The translations under genes and the position numbers were made by a program. A stretch of DNA of 38,305 nucleotides from a virus. The DNA is taken from IMG/VR virus record IMGVR_UViG_3300005663_000119, positions 1 to 38,305 of that record; one strand, given 5' to 3'. The notes under the pieces are model-generated. The model ran no database searches. It was given only the letters and a program-made list of their open reading frames with translations, and was not told the origin of the DNA. The stretch's first letter is position 1, and each line of letters starts with the position of its first letter. Shown here in pieces: positions 5,926 through 12,740 of the stretch.

Positions 5926-6116
5926 CAGACTACTCGAGAGAATGGGAGAAGAAGACAGAGCGGTGGGAGATCAAGGTCGAACCGTCGCTACATCGCGAGA
6001 CGTTCGAGCTCGCAGGCGGGCCGAGAAGAACAGCCGATTACGTGCGGCAAGCGGTCCGGGAGAAGAACGCGCGGGAGAAGGAGGCCCGCAAGAAGCCGAG
6101 ACGCCCAAGGCCTTGA
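5922..6116 (+). CDS. Small highly charged protein, 64 aa
   Basis: TTG start overlapping the previous TGA; a weak purine-rich stretch upstream. Reads MTDYSREWEKKTERWEIKV and ends in a run of Lys/Arg/Glu (EKNAREKEARKKPRRPRP), probably helical and nucleic-acid-contacting. Stop TGA overlaps the next ATG by one base. The alternative frame starting at 5882 is judged a shadow here because the TGATG junction at 6114 splits the region cleanly. Confidence 0.5.
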   Translation: MTDYSREWEKKTERWEIKVEPSLHRETFELAGGPRRTADYVRQAVREKNAREKEARKKPRRPRP

Positions 6117-6748
6117 TGGAGCGGGCCGAGGAGGCGTTCGCCGAAGGCGACCCGCGAGCCGCGGCGCACTTGGCGTATCGCGCGGAGGTCGAGGCGCAGA
6201 ACCTCGGCATGAGGAAGATGGTCACGTCTATCGTAGAAGCGAGAGCATGGTTTGCTCTCATCCATTTGAACAGCTGGCAGTGCAGGAGCGCAGTCAGCAC
6301 GCACGCGGTCAAGTACCGCGGGAAGGAGGCAGCCATGACGGCAGCCGAAAAAGTGAACGAGACCCGGAAAGCAGTGAAAGCCAAGGCCTCGGACAGGTCC
6401 AAAAAGGCCAAGAAACGTGCCAAGGACTCCGCTCACGAGGCCGAAACCCCTGGAAAGGACGGTAAGAAGGGGGCCCCCGAAAAGAAGGCTCCGAAGGCTC
6501 GGTCTGGGAAGGCCACCAAGCACGGCCGCATCAAGTTCGACGTCACGAAGAACGGTGCATCCGTGGCGATTTCGCAGCAACGCGAAGGCGAATCGAAGTT
6601 TTCCCGCGTGCGAACCGTCGCAATGAAAGATATTCGGGCGTCCGCGAGCAAGGTGGCTTACGGGTACACCAACGACACGATTGGTTCTCGCAAGGAGGTC
6701 GGCAACTATGGCTCGACTCTCTACAACGCTCTTAGGAAATTAGTCTAG
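6116..6748 (+). CDS. Lys/Ala-rich protein with histone H1-like middle
   Basis: 210 aa from the coupled ATG at 6116. An internal ATG at 6335 with a strong RBS (GGAAGGAGG, 6321-6329) could yield a 137-aa form beginning MTAAEKVNETRK. Order: helical N-terminus (EEAFAEGDPRAAAHLAYRAE), then a Lys/Ala/Pro-rich stretch like bacterial H1-type or HU-tail sequences (RSKKAKKRAKDS, APEKKAPKARSGK), then a folded-looking C-terminus ending YNALRKLV. The basic middle suggests nucleic-acid binding. Two products from one frame are plausible. Last gene before the terminator. Confidence 0.6.
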   Translation: MERAEEAFAEGDPRAAAHLAYRAEVEAQNLGMRKMVTSIVEARAWFALIHLNSWQCRSAVSTHAVKYRGKEAAMTAAEKVNETRKAVKAKASDRSKKAKKRAKDSAHEAETPGKDGKKGAPEKKAPKARSGKATKHGRIKFDVTKNGASVAISQQREGESKFSRVRTVAMKDIRASASKVAYGYTNDTIGSRKEVGNYGSTLYNALRKLV

Positions 6749-6756
6749 GAGGTTGG

Positions 6757-6826
6757 GGCCGGGTGAAGGGAACTCGCGCGAGCGGCAGCAAACGCGCTAG
6801 CGCCCCCAGCACCCGGCCTTTTTTTT
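6757..6826 (+). terminator. Intrinsic terminator of the rightward early genes
   Basis: GGCCGGGTG at 6757-6765 pairs with CACCCGGCC at 6810-6818 (9 bp), followed by eight T at 6819-6826. The 44-base loop contains more GC-rich pairing. It lies between convergent transcription units; no matching U-run exists on the minus strand, so it should act mainly rightward. The T-run overlaps the stop codon of the leftward lipoprotein gene. Confidence 0.9.
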
Positions 6827-7139
6827 ACTCCGGCGGGGGTTCTCTCGTCAGCACGGCGCGCTGGTACTTGATCACAGCCTCGAGCTCCTCGATCGCGGTC
6901 CGGATCTCCAGCCTCCCTGCGTCGACGTCGCGGGCGAGCCGATCGTATTCGACAAGTGCCTCGTCTGCGCTCTTGAGCCACGCGCACTTCGCCGTGTCGA
7001 CCGTCCCGGCCTCGCACTCGTCCTTGACGATCTCGCGGAAGACAATGTAGTCCGCTCGCAAATTGAGGTAAGTGTCGCGAAGCGGGCAGGCCATCGACAG
7101 GACGACGATCGCGAGCAGCGCGGTCATCAGGTGTTTCAC
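6825..7139 (-). CDS. Small phage lipoprotein, candidate outer-membrane spanin
   Basis: 104 aa from GTG at 7139 (AAGGAGA upstream, somewhat distant); ATG at 7127 is an alternative. The N-terminus MKHLMTALLAIVVLSMAC is a lipoprotein signal with lipobox LSMAC, giving an acylated Cys. The mature part is short, helical and charged (EALVEYDRLARDVDAGRLEIRTAIEELEAVIKY split over two helices). Position at the end of the lysis cassette suggests a spanin component, although no separate inner-membrane spanin was recognised. A lipoprotein with a different envelope role is possible. Confidence 0.65.
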   Translation of the reverse strand: MKHLMTALLAIVVLSMACPLRDTYLNLRADYIVFREIVKDECEAGTVDTAKCAWLKSADEALVEYDRLARDVDAGRLEIRTAIEELEAVIKYQRAVLTREPPPE

Positions 7140-7141
7140 TC

Positions 7142-7579
7142 TCACTTCTTTCTCCTTTTCTTGGCGTACCTTCCACCGAACATCCGCACGGACCGCCAGA
7201 CGTACCACGCGCGGAACTTGCCCATGCCATCCTCGAGGCATATCTGCCGCAGCAGGTCGTCTGCCTTCCGCCTTGAGCCGACAGGCAAGAATCCCAGTTT
7301 CTCCAACTGGTAGAGCATGTCATGCACGAGGGACCCGCGCATGAAGGACTTAGTGTCAATCGAGATCCCGCTCGGCCCGTCCCATGCGTAGCCCTTCTTC
7401 GCGGTCAACGTCCCCGCGCGGGTCATGTGGACGAACGGGAGATCTACCTCGTACTGAATCTTGATTCCGGTGTCGAAGATGTACGGCTCGAGCAGCTGGT
7501 ACTTGTACTTCTTGATCTTTCTGTACTTGATCTTCGGCAGCCGGAGCGGGATAGTAAATAGAACCCTGCTTTTCTTCAT
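7142..7579 (-). CDS. DUF1353 family phage protein
   Basis: 145 aa beginning MKKSRVLFTIPLRLPKIKYR; the ATG overlaps the upstream TGA (ATGA), so it is coupled to the holin-like gene. The DUF1353 signature is clear: TAKKGYAWDGPSG, then FMRGSLVHDMLYQ, then RRKADDLLRQICLEDG. The family is common in phage lysis and tail regions and has no proven function. The C-terminus is strongly basic (GRYAKKRRKK). Confidence 0.85.
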   Translation of the reverse strand: MKKSRVLFTIPLRLPKIKYRKIKKYKYQLLEPYIFDTGIKIQYEVDLPFVHMTRAGTLTAKKGYAWDGPSGISIDTKSFMRGSLVHDMLYQLEKLGFLPVGSRRKADDLLRQICLEDGMGKFRAWYVWRSVRMFGGRYAKKRRKK

Positions 7580-7956
7580 TCCCTCAGCGCCTCCACCGCG
7601 GTCTGGATCTTGCCGAGGCACTCGATGACCTCGCGGTGCCGCTCCTCCGCCTGCTGGAAGATGATCGGCCGCTGCTTCGAGTCCTTCGCACATACGATCT
7701 CGACCAGGTCATTGACGCCGTCTCTCGCCTCGTAGACCGCCGACCGTTCGCCCGGTGTCAATCCGTGTCCGGAGTTTCCGGGGTTTCCGGGGTTCCCCTT
7801 CTTTCCGTTCTTCCCATTCTTTCCGAGGAACTTCGGCCGGCGGATCATCCCCATCTTGTCGAGGACCAGGTACGCGAGAACCAGAGCGCCGACGAGGTTC
7901 GTCAATCCGTGGGAGTTGAGATCTGGAATTTCCAGACCGGAAAGGAATGCCATCAC
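7576..7956 (-). CDS. Holin-like membrane protein with collagen-like repeat
   Basis: 126 aa. A single hydrophobic segment (LVGALVLAYLVLDKMGMI, about residues 20-38) is followed by six Gly-X-Y triplets (GKNGKNGKKGNPGNPGNSG), then a helical charged C-terminus. Lies between endolysin and DUF1353 genes with TGATG/ATGA overlaps, the usual place of a holin. A collagen-like spacer in a holin is unusual and may hold the cytoplasmic domain away from the membrane or drive trimer formation. Assignment as holin rests on position and the membrane span. Confidence 0.6.
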   Translation of the reverse strand: MMAFLSGLEIPDLNSHGLTNLVGALVLAYLVLDKMGMIRRPKFLGKNGKNGKKGNPGNPGNSGHGLTPGERSAVYEARDGVNDLVEIVCAKDSKQRPIIFQQAEERHREVIECLGKIQTAVEALRE

Positions 7957-8438
7957 GCGAAGATCCTCCTCCAGATTCCGAGGTTATCGAGTGAATACGA
8001 TCCGAGCGCTTCCGCCTGGTCGATCGTCAGACCAGGATGCCATTCGACGTGAGGCCAGTCCCCGAAAGAGGACCCGCTCCGCATCCCTAGTTCTTCCGCC
8101 GTCTTTGCGAAGACCTCCCAGACGGGAACCTCAACGTCCCATGTCAACTCTTCCCGGTCGAGGACCAGGTCCGAGTCCGCGTCTCGGAACGGGATCCCGT
8201 CGATCGCGAGGCGGTAGCGATGCCAGGAACGATTCTCGGGCGCCGCTCGAGGTCCATCTCCGGCCAGGAACGTCGCATGAAGACGCCTCTGTGCCTCCCT
8301 AGAGGCGTAACTCCGGGTCAGGAGTACCAGGATGCCCTTCTGGGCCAGGACGCCCATCAGAGCGAGAATCCGGAGACGGAACGACGGATGGAGTTCGGCC
8401 AGGTGGGGCCCGTTCCGTTCGTAAATCTTCCGCGCCAT
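7953..8438 (-). CDS. Endolysin: M15-type L-alanyl-D-glutamate / D,D-peptidase
   Basis: 161 aa. Cuts peptide stems of peptidoglycan. Family features are LLTRSYASREAQRRL (substrate strand), SWHRYRLAIDG giving the first zinc ligands His and Asp, and DWPHVEWHPG giving the catalytic acid/zinc His. There is no signal peptide or membrane segment, so export would depend on the adjacent holin-like protein. Length is typical for phage M15 endolysins. First large gene of the lysis cassette, overlapping the holin-like gene by TGATG. Confidence 0.88.
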   Translation of the reverse strand: MARKIYERNGPHLAELHPSFRLRILALMGVLAQKGILVLLTRSYASREAQRRLHATFLAGDGPRAAPENRSWHRYRLAIDGIPFRDADSDLVLDREELTWDVEVPVWEVFAKTAEELGMRSGSSFGDWPHVEWHPGLTIDQAEALGSYSLDNLGIWRRIFA

Positions 8439-8442
8439 CCAT

Positions 8443-8562
8443 TCACTCCACGTCGACGACTCGACTTCGCGTCGGTCCTGCTACGTGAGTCACTTCCCAT
8501 TCAACCGCCTCGATGCAAACGTGGCAGTATAAAAATACCAGTATAAAAATAAGTTTCCGCAT
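8443..8562 (-). CDS. 39-aa protein with hydrophobic N-terminus
   Basis: The start ATG overlaps the fibre gene stop (TGATG at 8562) and the stop (8443-8445) lies five bases from the endolysin start, so it fits the operon exactly. Begins MRKLIFILVFLYCHVCIEAV: a basic residue pair, then a ~15-residue hydrophobic run, then a short hydrophilic tail. It could be a cleaved secreted peptide or a tiny membrane protein aiding lysis. The DNA holds two copies of CAGTATAAAAATA (8525-8552), which encode part of the hydrophobic run. Confidence 0.5.
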   Translation of the reverse strand: MRKLIFILVFLYCHVCIEAVEWEVTHVAGPTRSRVVDVE

Positions 8563-10787
8563 CAATCGTTCACCGTGTATTCGAAATGAACCCGCAAGAA
8601 TGTAGCGGTTGAAACTGCATCAATGTCAAGGGAAACCGGGTCGTATGCGTCAATCGTTCCGTTGGTAATGGTATTGACATCGCAACCGGACGCGCACGAC
8701 GATTGGGAAAGGTTGTCGCATACCAACCCGGCGGATAATATGTCCGTCCCCTGAGAATTTGGCGTTGTTTCTGCCCGTTCATCGGGCATTATAGTTACTG
8801 TCCCGGTGTCGGTACTGCACCAAACCTTTGTAATCGTTACCGCGGTCGCCGTGGACCATTGAATCTTATCCGAATCACCGGTTGCCGGGGTAAACAGGTT
8901 CCAGCTTTTTGTCCGGGTGCCGCCCGACGGCGTTGCAATACAGGCCCAAACCGATCCTTGTCGTTCCAGAATTTGCGACGCGGCGCAAAGGCCGGGCGCA
9001 AATTCCCCGGTTGCGTCAATCGCGTTTGCGGCAAGGTCGGTGACGTTCGTTCCGCCCGTCCCTCCCGAGTGGGTATGCGCGCCCAGATCGATTCCGTCAA
9101 CTAAGCTCCCGGCATCTAGGATAATTCCACCAATTCCCGAACCTAAATTGGTAATATTGATATTACGAAGAAATGGACTATTGAAAGAGAAAATGAAGTC
9201 CTGGCCGGGATCTTCAAGCTGAACAATCGTAACATTTGGGGAAGCACTCAAATCCCAATTCCCTGAGATTGGAGTCCAATCTCCACCTGTTGCATAGTTC
9301 GCTTCTTCATCAAATTCGGTTGGTCCGATTGAATTGGCAATTACAATCGCTGTCAAATCTTCCGGACCATCCGTAGTTGTGAAATCTATGGTACTGGAAT
9401 CGGTAATAGTAATCGTATCACCACGGGAATCGGCTACCGCATTTCCAATCGTTCCAAACCCACCGGCAGGAGTTGAACCGCAAGGGGTTCCATCTTCATA
9501 AATGAAAACACCGTCGCCGTCTCCATCTGGGTCGCAAATACAAAGTTGAGGTTTTACTCCACCACCCGCATCGAAAAAGAAGGAAGTCCCATCTAAGCAA
9601 ATGGTCGGAACGGTTCCCCTGGAGGTGTACTGAACCATTCCCCTTGCCCCGAACCTGAACTGGTTCACCCGCGTCGGCGGGGTCGCCAAATTGGAATCAT
9701 AATCATCTTCAACCGAGATGGAATGCACCCAGTCGGTGTCATCCAGCGGATCAGAAACATAATCGTAGGTCGGTCCATATTCATAAATTCCAGTACCGGC
9801 GAAGTCGTTATAGGCGTTCACCCCGCCGAAGGTATCAACTAAGGCACTTCCGTGAAATTCCAGAAAGGCGTTGTCGTAGAGGTCGAACCTGTGTTTCTTA
9901 TCCTCATATTCCCAAATTCCAAATGCCTCATCCTGAATTAGTTGACTGAATCCCCCCGGAGCTATTTGCTTATGTGTGATACTCTTGGCAAGTCCAGCAG
10001 CATCGTTCAAGCTAACTCTAAATCCGAGTCCGGCGGTTCCGGGAGAGGTTGTTGAGAACAAAAACTGTTCGATGCAAGACTCTGTGCCGCTTTGACAGAC
10101 ATTATGAAACCATGTACTACCAGCGACACCGTCAACATCTAACTCGAACGCCCGTTTCCCACTTACCTGGTCGTAAACGTGAAAGGCATCCGACGCAACT
10201 TCCGCAGCGGTGTTACAAACGAAGCAGGCTTTTTCTCCGTCGTCTGTGGTAACTTCTATAAGACCGGACCCAGGACCGGCCCCCATTGGTGCCAACGGGT
10301 CAATTTGAATTGTCTCTCCTGCGCCGTTATCCCATTCCCACAGAACTGAAAAAATAGGAGCGGCGGTCAGGTCCTCGGGGTTATCTGTCGTTGTGAAGTC
10401 GATCCAGACTGAATCCGTTACGGTCAAAACGTCCGCGGCCGCGTCCGCGATCGCCAGTCCGATCGTTCCGAATCCGTTCCCGCCGCCGGTGACCTCCGTC
10501 CACCCCACCGAGTCGTCGATGCAAGCGTAGACCTTGAGTTCAACCGACGTGCAAATGAAGAACTTCCGCTCTTCGGATCCGTCTCCCGCGTCGCATTCCG
10601 TCGCCGGCGGCGGGCAGACTCCGCCCTGGACCTTGTGCCGGCCGGTGAAGTTCCAGTCTCCAGCGGGATCGAAGTCCTGGGACTCGAGCCTCGGCTTGCT
10701 GATGGCGTTCCGCCGTTGCGCGCTCGTGTTATCTGAAAGCAGAAATACCGCCAGCACGACAGCAATGATCTTCAGCCAATCTCTCAT
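8562..10787 (-). CDS. Large fibre/appendage-type protein with N-terminal signal peptide
   Basis: 741 aa from ATG 10787 (GAGGAGGAT upstream). The N-terminus MRDWLKIIAVVLAVFLLSD then NTSAQ reads as a Sec signal peptide, odd for a virion protein. The body is Gly/Thr/Asp-rich and beta-type and contains a repeated module (GFGTIG.A.AD, then IDFTTTD.PEDLTA) around residues 107-145 and 440-485. The C-terminal part (SWNLFTPATGDSDKIQW and HFEYTVND) resembles the ends of phage fibres. Central DNA (about 9100-10300) is clearly more AT-rich than the flanks, suggesting an exchanged module. Probably a host-recognition or decorating protein; a secreted non-virion protein is the alternative. Confidence 0.65.
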   Translation of the reverse strand: MRDWLKIIAVVLAVFLLSDNTSAQRRNAISKPRLESQDFDPAGDWNFTGRHKVQGGVCPPPATECDAGDGSEERKFFICTSVELKVYACIDDSVGWTEVTGGGNGFGTIGLAIADAAADVLTVTDSVWIDFTTTDNPEDLTAAPIFSVLWEWDNGAGETIQIDPLAPMGAGPGSGLIEVTTDDGEKACFVCNTAAEVASDAFHVYDQVSGKRAFELDVDGVAGSTWFHNVCQSGTESCIEQFLFSTTSPGTAGLGFRVSLNDAAGLAKSITHKQIAPGGFSQLIQDEAFGIWEYEDKKHRFDLYDNAFLEFHGSALVDTFGGVNAYNDFAGTGIYEYGPTYDYVSDPLDDTDWVHSISVEDDYDSNLATPPTRVNQFRFGARGMVQYTSRGTVPTICLDGTSFFFDAGGGVKPQLCICDPDGDGDGVFIYEDGTPCGSTPAGGFGTIGNAVADSRGDTITITDSSTIDFTTTDGPEDLTAIVIANSIGPTEFDEEANYATGGDWTPISGNWDLSASPNVTIVQLEDPGQDFIFSFNSPFLRNINITNLGSGIGGIILDAGSLVDGIDLGAHTHSGGTGGTNVTDLAANAIDATGEFAPGLCAASQILERQGSVWACIATPSGGTRTKSWNLFTPATGDSDKIQWSTATAVTITKVWCSTDTGTVTIMPDERAETTPNSQGTDILSAGLVCDNLSQSSCASGCDVNTITNGTIDAYDPVSLDIDAVSTATFLRVHFEYTVND

Positions 10788-10797
10788 TTCATCCTCC

Positions 10798-11400
10798 TCA
10801 ATCGAACGAGTTCCGTACGAATCCTTGCCGCTTCGGCGTCGCACCCTTCGCGCGGTAGTGAGTCATCGTCAACGGATCAACGAGACTCCCGGTAATTCCG
10901 GCATCCTTGACGTCGGTGCGCATCGCCGTTCCAGTGGCGAGGTCTGACTGCACCTGGAACTGCACCTTGATGTGGGTACCGCGCAGGGCCTCGACGTCGG
11001 TCTCGATGAACGCGATGATCGGCCCCTCCAACGGATCCGGGAACCCCGGAAAGTCCCACGTAAGCGGCGGGTCCGTGATGACCTCGCCGTCATTGATGAA
11101 CAGCCGGAACGAGCGTTCCCTGTCCTCCGTGCTGATGTCGATCAGGTGAACGCCCAGCGCGAGGATCCCGGCGTGCCCAGGCACCCACCAGAAGAACTCC
11201 GTGCGCTGGCCGTCGGCGACAGACGTCCTGAAGTCATGCCAGAAAGCCGAGGCGGCAGAGACCCGCTCAACCTCGAGCCCGGGATTGAACGGCTTCTCGA
11301 CGAGCGTGCCGTCGTTGTCCCGCCAGCTGTCCTGCAGCTCAGAGGTGATCGGCGCGTGCGCCTTCCGGCGCGGCCGCAGGATCTCCTGGAACGCGACCAT
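10798..11400 (-). CDS. Tail-region structural protein, paralogue A
   Basis: 200 aa, beginning MVAFQEILRPRRKAH. Contains TEFFWWVPGHAGILALGVHL and RGTHIKVQFQVQSDLATG. These align by eye with FEFFIWAPSWAKSFIAEIEL and ETHIKIIIESKEVNSFDANG of the upstream neighbour, so the two are likely tandem duplicates. Beta-rich, no signal peptide. Located between tail tip and fibre genes; function unknown, perhaps a baseplate or fibre-anchor protein. Confidence 0.7.
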   Translation of the reverse strand: MVAFQEILRPRRKAHAPITSELQDSWRDNDGTLVEKPFNPGLEVERVSAASAFWHDFRTSVADGQRTEFFWWVPGHAGILALGVHLIDISTEDRERSFRLFINDGEVITDPPLTWDFPGFPDPLEGPIIAFIETDVEALRGTHIKVQFQVQSDLATGTAMRTDVKDAGITGSLVDPLTMTHYRAKGATPKRQGFVRNSFD

Positions 11401-11993
11401 CAGCCGACCTCGAAGCTCAGCCGCGACCGGGAGTTCCCGGCCTGCGACCTGATATTGCCGTTCGCGTCGAAGGAGTTAACTTCCTTCGACTCGATGATAA
11501 TCTTGATGTGAGTCTCGATCTCCGACGACGCGAGGATGATGCGCGAAGTCAGGAACGAGTACGTGTCCGACGTGGTGATCGCCTCGCTTCCGAGCGTCCC
11601 GCCGTCGACCTTCGCCCTCAGCACCATGCCGTCCTCGTCGGCGGCCCCGGCCTTCAGCTCTATCTCGGCTATGAACGACTTGGCCCAGCTCGGCGCCCAG
11701 ATGAAGAACTCGAAGTTGTTGACGAAGCCGCCTCCGGCGATCGCGGCCTCGGCGAACTCGATCTCCACCGGGGAATACCGCAGCGACTCGTCGCGGTCGC
11801 GCAGTTTCTTGTAGAGGCTCTCGGAGATGACGGAGTCCGGATCGACGAGACTGTCCGGAATCTCCTGCCAGATCCTCGCGTTGGCCACGGGCATAAGAAG
11901 CATGTGCGGGACGCGGATGATCCGCGCCGACGGAGCCTCCGGCCTCTTGCGCCGGTGCGCGAGTACGATTCCAGCGTGCCCGAGTACCTGCAT
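11400..11993 (-). CDS. Tail-region structural protein, paralogue B
   Basis: 197 aa, beginning MQVLGHAGIVLAHRRKRPEA. Shares the FFxWxP and THIK segments with the following gene and overlaps it by one base. Predicted beta-sandwich. Position after the large tail tip gene suggests a virion role. No named family recognised. Confidence 0.7.
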   Translation of the reverse strand: MQVLGHAGIVLAHRRKRPEAPSARIIRVPHMLLMPVANARIWQEIPDSLVDPDSVISESLYKKLRDRDESLRYSPVEIEFAEAAIAGGGFVNNFEFFIWAPSWAKSFIAEIELKAGAADEDGMVLRAKVDGGTLGSEAITTSDTYSFLTSRIILASSEIETHIKIIIESKEVNSFDANGNIRSQAGNSRSRLSFEVG

Positions 11994-12277
11994 CAGCCCT
12001 CCTCGTGGAACCCCGCAATGACGGGGTCCTCCCTCCGCATACCGGTCGCGGTCAGCCTCGCGAGCTCGCCATCATAGTACCGCTTCGCCTCGGACTTCGA
12101 GCCGCTCCCGCGGAACCGCTTGACGGTCCCGGCCACGCGGCCGATGTCCTTGCGCACGTCGAATCCGCGGTCAGGACCCGCCCCTGTCCTGTGCATGACG
12201 AGGGTCACCGATCCGCTACCGTCTCCAAGAACGAACCGGGACGCGCGCATACACAGGTATAGAGTCTGCGAGTTCAT
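11993..12277 (-). CDS. Hypothetical protein, 94 aa, tail region
   Basis: Start ATG at 12277 overlaps the upstream stop (ATGA). Begins MNSQTLYLCMRASRFVLGDG and has SVTLVMHRTGAGPDRGFDV, then a basic helix. No family recognised; genomic position implies a minor virion or assembly role. Confidence 0.65.
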   Translation of the reverse strand: MNSQTLYLCMRASRFVLGDGSGSVTLVMHRTGAGPDRGFDVRKDIGRVAGTVKRFRGSGSKSEAKRYYDGELARLTATGMRREDPVIAGFHEEG

Positions 12278-12726
12278 TCCTCGAAGACCATGTACGTGGC
12301 GGCCTTCCTGCTGCCGTCCAGCGCCGCGACGTTCTGGACACCCATGAAGTTTCCGGGGCTGCAGTCCGGGCGCTCGTCGGGATCGAACGGGATGATCAGG
12401 CCTCCAATCACCGGGACGAACCACCCGTGCAGGAGGTCCGCCGTTGTCCCGTCCGCGGTGTTATTGACGAGCCCTGTCGACTGCAAGGCGGTCGCGTCCT
12501 CTTCACGGACCGGCTTGATCGTCGCGGGCGTCCCCGTCCCGACCGTTGACATTCTCTGCAGGTCGAACTGCGTCCCGACGACCGAGCTGTTCGGGGGGCC
12601 GTCCAGCGTGATCGAGACCTGATGGATCTTGACCGGGCGGTTCGCCGCCGGAGCCAGCTCCACCCGGTTGAACGCGGTCCCTCCCGCGACCGAGATCCCC
12701 TTGATGATTCCGAGTCTTGCTCCCAT
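12274..12726 (-). CDS. Hypothetical tail-region structural protein, 150 aa
   Basis: Begins MGARLGIIKGISVAGGTAFN with an AGGAGG-type site upstream. Beta-rich, Pro/Gly/Thr-containing sequence (HQVSITLDGPPNSSVVGTQF) and a C-terminal MGVQNVAALDGSRKAATYMV. No catalytic motif. Sits immediately downstream of the 706-aa tail tip protein in the leftward operon. Confidence 0.65.
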   Translation of the reverse strand: MGARLGIIKGISVAGGTAFNRVELAPAANRPVKIHQVSITLDGPPNSSVVGTQFDLQRMSTVGTGTPATIKPVREEDATALQSTGLVNNTADGTTADLLHGWFVPVIGGLIIPFDPDERPDCSPGNFMGVQNVAALDGSRKAATYMVFEE

Positions 12727-12740
12727 CGTGCTTCCTCCTG

